Assembly (NCBI RefSeq): GCF_014109765.1
Contig: NZ_CP059139.1
Coordinates: 248,001-312,000 of the forward strand
Reading direction: 5' to 3'
Origin: Pseudomonas berkeleyensis
GTDB taxonomy: Bacteria > Pseudomonadota > Gammaproteobacteria > Pseudomonadales > Pseudomonadaceae
Length of the DNA stretch: 64,000 nucleotides
The notes beneath the pieces were generated by a model that saw only the letters and a program-made list of their open reading frames with translations, had not been told where the DNA came from and made no database searches. How positions within the stretch are numbered: the first letter of the stretch is position 1; each line of letters starts with the position of its first letter. A program made the position numbers and the translations under genes. Below, in pieces: positions 8,459-16,699 of this stretch.

Positions 8459-9994
8459 TCAGGTCACCGCGCCCACCTGCCACGGCACGAACTCGTTGTC
8501 GCCGTAGTTGTACAGCTCGCTCTTCGAGGGTTCGCCCGAGGCGATCTCTATCAGGATGTCGAAGATCTTCTGCCCGGCTTCGGCGATGCTCAGCTCACCG
8601 TCGACGATACCGCCGCAGTTGATGTCCATGTCCTCTTCCAGCTTGCGGAACATCTCGGTGTTGGTCGCCAGCTTGATGCAGGGCGCTGGCTTGAAGCCGG
8701 ACACCGAGCCACGCCCGGTGGTGAAGCAGATCATGTTGGCGCCGGAGGCGACCTGGCCGGTCACCGACACCGGGTCATAGCCGGGGCTGTCCATGAACAC
8801 GAAGCCGCGCTCGGTGATCGGCTCGCCCCATTCGTAAACGCCATTGAGCGAGCTGGTGCCGCCCTTGGCCGCCGCGCCGAGGGATTTCTCCAGGATGGTG
8901 GTGAGGCCGCCGGCCTTGTTGCCCGGCGAGGGGTTGTTGTTCAGCTCGGCGCCGTTGATGCGCGTGTACTCCTCCCACCAGGTCAGGCGGTCGAGCAGCT
9001 TCTGGCCGACTTCATGGCTGATCGCACGGGCGATCAGCAGGTGCTCGGCGCCGTAGATTTCCGGCGTTTCGCTGAGAATCGCGGTGCCGCCGTGCTGGGC
9101 CAGCAGGTCGGCGGCATAGCCCAGCGCCGGGTTGGCCGTGATGCCGGAATAGCCGTCCGAGCCGCCGCACTGCATGCCGACCATGATGTGTTCGACGCTT
9201 TCCGAGGTGCGCTCCAGGCGGCCGATGGCGTCGAGCATTTCGGTCACCTGCTCGATGGCGCGCTGGATGCTGGCGCGGGTGCCGCCGGCGTTCTGGATGT
9301 TGAAGACGCGGAAGTTCGGCCCTTCGCTGATGTTGTAGCGCTTCATCAGCGAGGAAATCTGGTTGGTCTCGCAACCCAGGCCGATCACCAGCGCGCCGGC
9401 GATGTTGGGGTTGCAGGCGTAGCCCCAGATGCTGCGTTCGAGGAACTTGAAGCCTTCCGACTCGGTGTTGATCGCGCAGCCGCTGCCGTGGGTGAGCGCG
9501 ACCACGCCGTCGATGTTGTAGCGCTTGAGTAGTTCCGAACCGTTGAAGTGCGCGGCCACGGCGCGCGATACGGTCGCCGAGCAGTTCACCGTCGACAGGA
9601 TACCGATGTAGTTGCGCGTGCCGACGCGGCCATCCGGACGGCGATAACCCATGAAGCGGCGGCGTTGTTCCGGTGGCAGTACCGGTGTGCGCTCGATGGG
9701 CGGTGGCAGCTGGTTGTTGGCGTGGTTCTGCGGCATCGACACGTTGTGGGTGTGCACGTGGGCGCCAGCGGCGATGTCCTGGCTGGCGACGCCGATGACC
9801 TGGCCGTACTTGAGCACGGCTTCGCCACTGGCGATGGCGCGGCGGGCGATCTTGTGGCCGGCGGGAATGTCGTCCAGAGCGTCTAGGGCAAGGCTTTCGA
9901 CATGGCTGCCGCGTTCCAGAGCACGGCGTGCGACGGCCACGGAATCTTGATCGCTGAGGATAACCACGGTCGGGGTATTCGTGATGAGTTGCAT
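8459..9994 (-). CDS. UxaA-family sugar-acid dehydratase (altronate/galactarate type)
   Basis: 511 residues. An N-terminal SAF domain (about 10-85, ending in HVHTHNV) is fused to the large dehydratase domain, which starts at GYRRPDGRVGTRNYIG. Conserved metal and active-site style motifs include THGSGCAI, GLGCETNQ, MQCGGSDGYSG and CFTTGRGSVSG. Family members remove water from altronate or galactarate to give 2-keto-3-deoxy acids; which acid is used here is unknown. Divergent from the TRAP transporter genes across 228 bases that contain the GntR-type palindrome, so the transporter probably imports the substrate. Confidence 0.85.
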   Translation of the reverse strand: MQLITNTPTVVILSDQDSVAVARRALERGSHVESLALDALDDIPAGHKIARRAIASGEAVLKYGQVIGVASQDIAAGAHVHTHNVSMPQNHANNQLPPPIERTPVLPPEQRRRFMGYRRPDGRVGTRNYIGILSTVNCSATVSRAVAAHFNGSELLKRYNIDGVVALTHGSGCAINTESEGFKFLERSIWGYACNPNIAGALVIGLGCETNQISSLMKRYNISEGPNFRVFNIQNAGGTRASIQRAIEQVTEMLDAIGRLERTSESVEHIMVGMQCGGSDGYSGITANPALGYAADLLAQHGGTAILSETPEIYGAEHLLIARAISHEVGQKLLDRLTWWEEYTRINGAELNNNPSPGNKAGGLTTILEKSLGAAAKGGTSSLNGVYEWGEPITERGFVFMDSPGYDPVSVTGQVASGANMICFTTGRGSVSGFKPAPCIKLATNTEMFRKLEEDMDINCGGIVDGELSIAEAGQKIFDILIEIASGEPSKSELYNYGDNEFVPWQVGAVT

Positions 9995-10050
9995 GGCTCG
10001 TTCTCATTGTTGTTGTGATCGACTGCCGACGATACTGACAAAAATGAACA

Positions 10051-10060
10051 TTGCACGCAA
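10051..10060. promoter_or_regulatory. TTGCACGCAA palindrome (operator candidate)
   Basis: Near-perfect dyad, extended to ATTGC-AC-GCAAT at 10050-10061, 57 bases upstream of the UxaA start and in the divergent promoter region shared with dctQ. It matches the site in front of the GntR gene (6986-6995). Confidence 0.55.
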
Positions 10061-10222
10061 TAAATTCCGGTGTTAGTGTCGGCGCCACACAGCTGCTAGC
10101 CAGCACACAAAAACAACAATGTGAGGCTTTCCTGATGGATCGTTCCCATCCGCTCGGGCGCGTCGGTTACGTGCCGACCGCCTGCCTGTACAGCCCTGCC
10201 ATCTGCCCGCAGGGAGCTCGTC

Positions 10223-10726
10223 ATGACTAAGCTCGTCGATGCCTACTTCAACCTGCTCAAGCTGCTTGCGGTCATCTGCCTGGTGACCATGGTGGTGCTG
10301 GTGTTCGGCAACGTGGTGCTGCGCTACGGCTTCAACGAAAGCATCCTGATCTCCGAGGAACTGTCGCGCTGGGCATTCGTCTGGCTGACCTTCCTCGGTG
10401 CCGTGATCCTGCTGCGCGAGCGCGGCCACATGACCGTGGATCTGGCGCTGCGCGCCATGCCGAGCTGGAGCGAGCGCGGCTGCATGATCCTTTCCCAACT
10501 GCTGATGCTCGGCTGCTCCGGGCTGTTCCTGTGGGGCAGCTGGCAGCAGGTGCAGATCAACATGCACATACCGTCGCCGGTGTCTGGCTGGTCGATGGGC
10601 TTCTTCTACGGTGCGGGTGTGTTCTTCGGCGCCTCGGCCTGCGTGATCCACGTCTACGAGGCGCTGCGCCTGAGCCTGGGTGGTGAGCTGGTGCTGCGCG
10701 ACCCGCTGGACGAAATCCACCAATAG
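10223..10726 (+). CDS. TRAP transporter small membrane subunit (DctQ-like)
   Basis: 167 residues with four membrane helices (about 12-34, 47-68, 88-110, 127-150) and the family motif SRWAFVWLTFLGA. It pairs with the large DctM subunit in the inner membrane for sodium-driven uptake of a carboxylate. GGGAG precedes the ATG. First gene of a plus-strand operon with dctM, dctP, a dehydrogenase and an FAH-family enzyme. Confidence 0.9.
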   Translation: MTKLVDAYFNLLKLLAVICLVTMVVLVFGNVVLRYGFNESILISEELSRWAFVWLTFLGAVILLRERGHMTVDLALRAMPSWSERGCMILSQLLMLGCSGLFLWGSWQQVQINMHIPSPVSGWSMGFFYGAGVFFGASACVIHVYEALRLSLGGELVLRDPLDEIHQ

Positions 10727-10794
10727 CCGCTGCGACGGGTACGTAGCGCAGCTGCGCTCGGCCCTCTCATAACGATAAGAACCGGGGTACTGTG

Positions 10795-12075
10795 ATGATC
10801 GTCATCGCAATTTTCGTGATTTCTCTATTGGCCGCCATGGCGATTGGCGTGCCGATTTCCTACGCGCTGATCCTCTGTGCGCTGGCCATGATGTATCACC
10901 TCGACCTGTTCGACGCGCAGATCGTCGCTCAGGGCTTGGTCAACGGCGCCGACAGCTTTCCGCTGATGGCCGTGCCGTTCTTCATGCTGGCCGGCGAGCT
11001 GATGAATGCCGGCGGCCTGTCCAAACGTATCGTCGCCATGGCCATCGCCCTGGTCGGCCATATCAAGGGTGGCCTGGGTTACGTGACCATTCTCGCCGGC
11101 TGCGTGCTGGCGGCCCTGTCCGGCTCGGCGGCTGCCGATGCTGCGGCACTGGCCGCGCTGCTGGTGCCGATGATGGTCAAGGTCGGCCACAGCCGGGAGA
11201 CCTCCGCCGGCCTGGTGGCCTCCGCTGGTGTGATCGCGCCAGTGCTGCCGCCTTCGATCGGCCTGATCCTGTTCGGCGTCGCCGCCAACGTCTCCATCAC
11301 CAAGCTGTTCCTGGCCGGCATCGTGCCGGGTCTGTTGATGGGCATGTCGCTGTGCGCGGCCTGGTTCCTGGTGTCGCGTCGCGGCACCCTGACCACCACC
11401 GAGCGCGCGCCGTTGCGTGAACTGCTCAAGGCGTTCAAGGAAGGCATCTGGGCGCTGCTGCTGCCGGTGATCATTCTCGTCGGCCTGCGTGCCGGTATCT
11501 TCACCCCGACCGAAGCCGGTGTGGTGGCGGCTGTCTACGCCCTGCTGGTGTCGGTGCTGGTGTATCGCGAGCTGACCTGGAAGACCCTCTACCAGGTACT
11601 GGTGGCTTCGGTGATGACCACCTCGATGGTGATGTTCCTGGTGGCCTCGGCGATGGTCGCGGCCTGGATGATCACCGTGGCGGATCTGCCCAGCTCGGTG
11701 GTCGGTCTGCTCGAGCCGCTGATGGACAGCCCGCGTCTGCTGATGCTGCTGATCGTCACCATCGTCATCGTGATCGGCATGGCCATGGACATGTCGCCGC
11801 TGATCCTGATCCTCGCCCCGGTGATGATGCCGGTGGTGGTCGCGGCCGGCATCGACCCCGTGTACTTCGGCGTGATCTTCGTGATGGTCTGCGCGGTCAG
11901 CCTGCTCACCCCGCCGGTTGGTGTGGTGCTCAACGTGGTGGCCGGGGTTTCCAAGGTCGGCTTCGTCGGCATCGTCCGCGGGGTGCTGCCGTTCCTGCTG
12001 GCGGAGCTGTTGATCATCGGCCTGCTGTTGGCCTTCCCGCAGCTGCTGATCGTTCCGGCGCAATGGTTGTACTGA
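10795..12075 (+). CDS. TRAP transporter large membrane subunit (DctM-like)
   Basis: 426 residues with about 12 hydrophobic helices. Recognisable family segments are FPLMAVPFFMLAGELMNAGG, GSAAADAAALAALLVPMM and AVSLLTPPVGVVLNVV. It forms the transport channel with DctQ. ATG 10795 is used; a GTG one codon upstream is an alternative, with GGGG just before both. The gap of 68 bases after dctQ holds no hairpin. Confidence 0.93.
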   Translation: MIVIAIFVISLLAAMAIGVPISYALILCALAMMYHLDLFDAQIVAQGLVNGADSFPLMAVPFFMLAGELMNAGGLSKRIVAMAIALVGHIKGGLGYVTILAGCVLAALSGSAAADAAALAALLVPMMVKVGHSRETSAGLVASAGVIAPVLPPSIGLILFGVAANVSITKLFLAGIVPGLLMGMSLCAAWFLVSRRGTLTTTERAPLRELLKAFKEGIWALLLPVIILVGLRAGIFTPTEAGVVAAVYALLVSVLVYRELTWKTLYQVLVASVMTTSMVMFLVASAMVAAWMITVADLPSSVVGLLEPLMDSPRLLMLLIVTIVIVIGMAMDMSPLILILAPVMMPVVVAAGIDPVYFGVIFVMVCAVSLLTPPVGVVLNVVAGVSKVGFVGIVRGVLPFLLAELLIIGLLLAFPQLLIVPAQWLY

Positions 12076-12177
12076 CGAAAGACATCGTGCCGGCCATCGC
12101 CTGATGGCCGGTGCCTGGGGCCTTAGAGCCTGAATCCATGCCGGTAACGGCAAGCATAAAAACAAGAGGACTTCACC

Positions 12178-13200
12178 ATGACATTCATTCCCAAGGCCCT
12201 GGCCTCACTGCTGTGCGCATCCGCCATGCTGCTGTCGACCGCTCATGTGCAGGCCGACGAGATCAACCGCCACAACTTCAAGATCGCCTTCGTCCAGGCC
12301 AAGGATCACCCGCACGGTCTGGGGGCGCAGAAGTTCGCCGAGCTGATCAAGGAAAAGAGCGACGGCAAGATGAAGGTGATGGTCTTCGCCAGCGGCACCC
12401 TCGGCGGTGACGCGCAGGTGATTTCCTCGGTACAGGGCGGCACTGTCGACATGACCCTGGTCACCCCGGGCCTGCTTTCGGGCATCGAGAAAGGCTTCGG
12501 TCTGTACGGCCTGCCGTTCCTGTTCCAGAACGCCGCCGAGGTCGACGCCGTACTCGACGGCCCGGCGGGGCAGAACCTGCTGACCAAGCTGGAGCCGCAC
12601 GGCATCATCGGTCTGGGCTACTGGGATCATGGCTTCCGCCACGTCACCAACAGCAAGCACCCGGTGACCAAGGTCGAGGACATCAAGGGCCTGAAGCTGC
12701 GCCTGCAGCAGATTCCGACTGCCATCGAGTCCTTCCGCGCGCTGGGCGCCAACGTGGTGCCGCTGTCGTTCACCGAGCTGTACACCGCGATGGAAACCCG
12801 CACCGTCGATGGCCAGGAAAACCCGCTGGCGGCCATCGAAACCTCGAAGTTCTATGAAGTGCAGAAGTACCTGTCGCTGACCGGCCACTTCTACGATCCG
12901 CTGGTGGCGATCTTCAGCAAACGCACCTGGGACAAGCTCAACGAGACCGAGCGTGAGCTGGTACGCAGCGCTTCCCTGGAAGCCCAGGCCTACGAGCGCA
13001 AGGTCTCCCGCGACATGGATGTCAGCTCGCGTGAGGCGCTGGCCAAGCACGGCATGCAGATCAACGAAGTGGCCCCGGAAGAGATCGAGCGCATGCGTGA
13101 AGTGGTGCGTCCGAGCTCCGAGAAACTGATCGCCGAATACGGTGCCGATCTGATGGCGGAAATGAACGCCGAGATCGCCAAGGTTCGCCAGGCCCAGTAA
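12178..13200 (+). CDS. TRAP transporter periplasmic binding protein (DctP-like)
   Basis: 340 residues. A signal peptide with a hydrophobic core and cleavage after HVQA (residue 26) precedes a DctP domain. The typical block GLKLRLQQIPTAIESFRALG includes the arginine that salt-bridges the ligand carboxylate, followed by YTAMETRTVDGQENPL. It captures an organic or sugar acid in the periplasm. A Shine-Dalgarno AGAGGA sits before ATG 12178. Binding proteins of this type group with uronate or aldonate systems when next to UxaA enzymes (inference). Confidence 0.92.
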   Translation: MTFIPKALASLLCASAMLLSTAHVQADEINRHNFKIAFVQAKDHPHGLGAQKFAELIKEKSDGKMKVMVFASGTLGGDAQVISSVQGGTVDMTLVTPGLLSGIEKGFGLYGLPFLFQNAAEVDAVLDGPAGQNLLTKLEPHGIIGLGYWDHGFRHVTNSKHPVTKVEDIKGLKLRLQQIPTAIESFRALGANVVPLSFTELYTAMETRTVDGQENPLAAIETSKFYEVQKYLSLTGHFYDPLVAIFSKRTWDKLNETERELVRSASLEAQAYERKVSRDMDVSSREALAKHGMQINEVAPEEIERMREVVRPSSEKLIAEYGADLMAEMNAEIAKVRQAQ

Positions 13201-13266
13201 TCCCTCCCCGCAGTTGGCCGTCGCTGGCGCGGCGGCCGCTGCATTCGCACGCAAGGTGGAATTCTC

Positions 13267-14184
13267 ATGACAGCTATCACTGTCGGTTTCATCGGCCTGG
13301 GGCTGATGGGCCACGCCATGGCCGCCAACATCCAGAAGCAGGGCTTCGCCCTCGGGGTGATGGCGCACCGCAACCGTCAGCCGGTCGAGGATCTGGTGAG
13401 CAAGGGCGCCCGCGAATACGCCAATGCCGCCGAGCTGACTCGCGCCGTCGACGTGGTGCTGCTATGCCTGCCGGGTACGGCGCAGGTCAGCCAGACCCTG
13501 GCGGGTGAGACCGGTATTCTTGCCGGCCTGCGGCCAGGGCAGATCGTCGTCGACTGCAGCACCGGTGACCCGAATCGCACCGCCGAGCTGGCGGCGCAGG
13601 TGGTCGCGCACGGCGGTCATTACCTCGACACGCCGGTCAATCGCACGCCCAAGGATGCCCTGTCCGGGCGCCTCAACGTCCTCGCCGGTGGCGATGCCGC
13701 AGTGCTCGACACGGTACGTCCGGTGCTCGAATGCTTCTCCGAGACCATCCATCACCTCGGCCCCTTGGGCTCGGGCCACAAGGCCAAGGTGATCCACAAC
13801 TTCATCTCCCAGGGCAACGCCACCATTCTCGCCGAGGCCTTCTGTACGGCCGCGAAGAACGGCATCGACCTGGCTGCCTTCGCCGAGATTTGCAGCATGA
13901 GCGGCGGCTACAGCCGCACCTTCGAACGGATCATTCCCTACGTGCTCAATGGCGATGATTCCGGGCAGCAGTTCGCCTTGAGCAACTGCGAGAAGGACAT
14001 GCGTTATTACACCGAACTGACCAAGCTGACGCCGACCACCGGCATCGTCTCCGACGCCGTGTACCAGACGTTCATGCTGGCCAAGGTGCTCGGTCATGGC
14101 GACAAGTACGTACCCCGTCTGTTCGACGTGTTGGGCGAAATCAATGGTGTGCGGGTCAGCGCCCGTCAGGAGGACAAGGCATGA
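13267..14184 (+). CDS. Beta-hydroxyacid dehydrogenase (GarR/3-HIBDH family)
   Basis: 305 residues. The N-terminal Rossmann motif is GFIGLGLMGHAMAANI; the catalytic lysine and asparagine are in GSGHKAKVIHNF (G-x-G-x3-K-x3-N). The substrate loop, usually D-A-P-V-S-G-G, reads D-T-P-V-N-R-T, so the substrate is probably not tartronate semialdehyde itself. It reduces or oxidises a 3-hydroxy or 2-hydroxy-3-oxo acid with NAD(P). The stop overlaps the next start by four bases, so it is coupled to the FAH-family gene. Confidence 0.85.
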   Translation: MTAITVGFIGLGLMGHAMAANIQKQGFALGVMAHRNRQPVEDLVSKGAREYANAAELTRAVDVVLLCLPGTAQVSQTLAGETGILAGLRPGQIVVDCSTGDPNRTAELAAQVVAHGGHYLDTPVNRTPKDALSGRLNVLAGGDAAVLDTVRPVLECFSETIHHLGPLGSGHKAKVIHNFISQGNATILAEAFCTAAKNGIDLAAFAEICSMSGGYSRTFERIIPYVLNGDDSGQQFALSNCEKDMRYYTELTKLTPTTGIVSDAVYQTFMLAKVLGHGDKYVPRLFDVLGEINGVRVSARQEDKA

Positions 14185-15029
14185 AACTGCTGCGCTACGG
14201 CCCACCGGGCCAGGAAAAACCGGCACTGGTTGCCGCCGATGGCAGCCTGCGCGACCTGTCGGTGCATGTGCCCGATATCAGTCCGTGGGTGCTCGATCCC
14301 AAGGCCCTCGACGAGCTGCGCGTGCTCGACCCGGCCAGCCTGCCGAAGGTCGAGGAAGGCGTGCGCATCGGCACGCCTATCGCCAACATCGGCAAGCTGA
14401 TCTGCGTCGGGTTGAACTATGCCGACCACGCCAAGGAATCCAACCTGCCGGTGCCCAGCGAACCGGTACTGTTCATGAAGGCCACCAGTGCCATCTGTGG
14501 CCCCAATGATGCCGTGATCATTCCCCGTGGCTCCGAGAAGACCGACTGGGAAGTGGAGCTGGGCATCGTCATCGGCCGCAAGGCGCAGTACGTTGAGCGC
14601 GAGCAGGCGCTGGAGCATGTTGCCGGCTACTGCATCGTCAACGATGTGTCCGAGCGTGCCTACCAGCTCGAAAGGGGCGGCACCTGGGACAAGGGCAAGG
14701 GTTGCGACACCTTCGCCCCGATCGGCCCCTGGCTGGTGACCGCCGACGAGATCGCCGACCTGCGCAATCTCGACATGCACCTGAGCGTGAACGGCGAGAC
14801 CCGGCAGCAGGGCAACACGCGCACGATGATCTTTTCCATCGACGAGATCGTCAGCTACATCAGCCAGTTCATGACGCTCAACCCGGGCGACGTGATCTGC
14901 ACCGGCACGCCACCGGGTGTGGGCGCCGGGATGAAGCCGCCGCAGTTCCTCAAGGCTGGCGACCGCATGCGTCTGAGTATCAGTGGGCTTGGTGAGCAGT
15001 GCCAGGAAGTAGTTGCCTGGAGCCGTTGA
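14181..15029 (+). CDS. FAH-family hydrolase (diketo-acid hydrolase type)
   Basis: 282 residues, the length of ureidoglycolate lyase-like and 2,4-diketo-3-deoxy-acid hydrolases. The core has LICVGLNYADHAKES, metal-binding E in DWEVELGIVIG, D in GYCIVNDVSER, and the closing signature DVICTGTPPGVGAG. It probably cleaves a C-C bond in a 2,4-diketo or 2-keto-3-deoxy acid, giving pyruvate plus a short hydroxyacid. This fits with the FMN hydroxyacid dehydrogenase that follows (inference from the known rhamnonate/fuconate diketo route). Confidence 0.85.
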   Translation: MKLLRYGPPGQEKPALVAADGSLRDLSVHVPDISPWVLDPKALDELRVLDPASLPKVEEGVRIGTPIANIGKLICVGLNYADHAKESNLPVPSEPVLFMKATSAICGPNDAVIIPRGSEKTDWEVELGIVIGRKAQYVEREQALEHVAGYCIVNDVSERAYQLERGGTWDKGKGCDTFAPIGPWLVTADEIADLRNLDMHLSVNGETRQQGNTRTMIFSIDEIVSYISQFMTLNPGDVICTGTPPGVGAGMKPPQFLKAGDRMRLSISGLGEQCQEVVAWSR

Positions 15030-15050
15030 TTTCAGGGCGATATGCGACGC

Positions 15051-15190
15051 ACAGCCTGTGCAAGATCTCGCGAGCTAGAGCCATACAAGGCAAAAACAGG
15101 TGAGGAGGCGGAATGTACTTTGGTACATGAGCACTCCGAACCTGTTTTTAACGCAGTAGGGCCGACGCGCAGCAGATCGTTTATCTAGCG
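15051..15190 (+). repeat. Inverted-repeat element, copy C
   Basis: Same family and orientation as copy B, starting ACAGCCTGTGCAAGATCTCGCG (here only the first 20 bases are diagnostic). The right end after AGATCGT is diverged. The central hairpin is TGTAC (15114-15118) with GTACA (15123-15127): different bases from copy B but still paired. It separates the FAH gene from the FMN dehydrogenase gene. Confidence 0.85.
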
Positions 15191-15205
15191 AATAGAGAAT
15201 GAATC

Positions 15206-16411
15206 ATGCAACGACGCCTATATCCGGGGCGCGATTTTCGTCGTGCGCAGAACATCGAAGAGCTGCGCCAGATGGCCCGCCGCCGGCTGCCCAACTTCTC
15301 CTTCGAGTACGTCGAAGGCGGGGCGGACGATGAGTTCACCCTGGGCCGCAACCGTACGATCTTCGAGAGCGTGACCCTGCAACCGCGCACCTTGCGCGAT
15401 GTCGGCCAGCGCAGCCTGGAACGCAGCTTCTTCGGCCGCAGCGCACAGTTGCCGTTCATGATCGGCCCGACCGGTTTCAACGGCCTGCTGACCCGTGACG
15501 GCGATCTGCACCTGGCGCGCGCCGCGGCGGATGCCGGTATTCCCTTCGTGCTGAGCAATGCCTCGACCACCTCGATCGAGGACATCGCGGCCGTCGACGG
15601 CATCCGCGCCTGGATGCAGATCTACCTGTATCGCACCCGCGATCACGTGGCCAAGCTGGTGGAGCGGGTCAAGCGCCTGAACCTGGAAGCCATCGTGGTG
15701 ACCACCGACAGCGCCATCTTCGGCAACCGCGAGTGGGATAAGCGCAACTACGCCAAGCCACTGCAACTCGACCTGCGCAACCGCCTCGACGTGCTTTGCC
15801 ATCCCGAGTGGATCTGGGACGTGCTGGTGCCCGACGGCGTGCCGCGCTTTCGTAATCTCGGTGACTTGCTGCCGCCCGGCAAGGACTCGGTGAAAGGGGC
15901 CGCCAGCGCCTTGGCCGCCGAGCTCGACCCGACCCTGAGCTGGGATGACATCGCCTGGTTGCGCGACATCTGGCATGGCAAGCTGATCGTCAAGGGCATG
16001 ATTCACCCGGATGACGCGCGCCTGGCGCTGCAGTACGGCGTCGACGGCGTGGTGCTGTCCAATCACGGTGGCCGTCAGCTCGACGGTGCGGTCTCGGCGC
16101 TGGAGACGCTGCCGGAAGTGGCGCGCATCAATCAGGGGCGCATGGAGATCTTTCTCGACGGCGGTTTCCGCCGTGGCAGCGATATCGCCAAGGCGCTGCT
16201 GCTGGGTGCCAACGGCGTGCTGATCGGCCGTGCTGGCCTGTATGGCCTGGCGGCCGGCAAGGGCCCGGGCGCTGCGCATGCCATCGGCATTCTGCGCAGC
16301 GAGCTGGACCGCACTCTCGGCCTGCTCGGTTGCAGCAGCCTGGAGGAGCTGACGCCCGACCTGATTCATGCAGCGCCCTGGCGCGCCCTGGCGGAACGGA
16401 TTCGCAGCTAG
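15206..16411 (+). CDS. FMN-dependent alpha-hydroxyacid dehydrogenase (lactate/mandelate type)
   Basis: 401 residues of the TIM-barrel FMN family. Seen are FSFEYVEGGADDE at the N terminus, the catalytic stretch VVLSNHGGRQLDG (active-site histidine and the arginine), the flavin lysine in LIVKGMI, and FLDGGFRRGSDIAKAL with GRAGLYGLAAG for phosphate binding. It oxidises an L-2-hydroxyacid to a 2-keto acid, probably feeding electrons to the respiratory chain. Likely last step of the cluster, e.g. lactate to pyruvate (inference). Separated from the operon by repeat copy C, so it may have its own promoter. Confidence 0.88.
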   Translation: MQRRLYPGRDFRRAQNIEELRQMARRRLPNFSFEYVEGGADDEFTLGRNRTIFESVTLQPRTLRDVGQRSLERSFFGRSAQLPFMIGPTGFNGLLTRDGDLHLARAAADAGIPFVLSNASTTSIEDIAAVDGIRAWMQIYLYRTRDHVAKLVERVKRLNLEAIVVTTDSAIFGNREWDKRNYAKPLQLDLRNRLDVLCHPEWIWDVLVPDGVPRFRNLGDLLPPGKDSVKGAASALAAELDPTLSWDDIAWLRDIWHGKLIVKGMIHPDDARLALQYGVDGVVLSNHGGRQLDGAVSALETLPEVARINQGRMEIFLDGGFRRGSDIAKALLLGANGVLIGRAGLYGLAAGKGPGAAHAIGILRSELDRTLGLLGCSSLEELTPDLIHAAPWRALAERIRS

Positions 16412-16418
16412 TTTTCCC

Positions 16419-16462
16419 ACTGCCTCGCACTCCCCAATGACGCAGGTGCGAGGCAGTTTTTT
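16419..16462 (+). terminator. Rho-independent terminator
   Basis: CTGCCTCGCAC (16420-16430) pairs with GTGCGAGGCAG (16446-16456), followed by TTTTTT. It lies immediately after the FMN dehydrogenase gene. Confidence 0.9.
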
Positions 16463-16473
16463 ATTCCAGCCCG

Positions 16474-16602
16474 GTAGGGTGCGCCGTGCGCACCGATTCC
16501 ACCCACGGCATGAGCTGTTGGTGCGTGTGGCGCACCCTACTGTAGCCCGGATGCAATCCGGGAAGTCCTCGCCGCAAAATCCCCGGATTGCATCCGGGCT
16601 AC
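16474..16602. repeat. REP-like palindromic repeats
   Basis: Two nested pairs: GTAGGGTGCGCCGTGCGCACC with GGTGCGTGTGGCGCACCCTAC, then GTAGCCCGGATGCAATCCGG (16542-16561) with CCGGATTGCATCCGGGCTAC (16583-16602). The whole tract can fold on itself. Same units at 8229-8376 and 62851. Confidence 0.8.
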
Positions 16603-16629
16603 GGGCTCACGACTTTTCGAACGAGCAAG

Positions 16630-16668
16630 AAAACGCCGCGATCCTGCAAAGCAGTCGCGGCGTTTTTC
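16630..16668. terminator. Bidirectional terminator after the tct operon
   Basis: AAAACGCCGCGA pairs with TCGCGGCGTTTTT around ATCCTGCAAAGCAG-type loop sequence; A- and T-runs flank the stem. It ends the minus-strand tctCBA operon and would also stop rightward transcription. Confidence 0.85.
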
Positions 16669-16699
16669 TTGACCGAGCGGTATTGCGCTTCAGGCGTCC

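Noticed and set aside
10825..12165. 446-codon minus-strand frame opposite dctM
   Set aside because: Histidine- and glutamine-rich low-complexity translation; dctM on the plus strand is unmistakable.
16419..16668. Short gene between the FMN dehydrogenase and Ldh2 genes
   Set aside because: The space is filled by two terminators and REP units; open frames there are by-products of the repeats.
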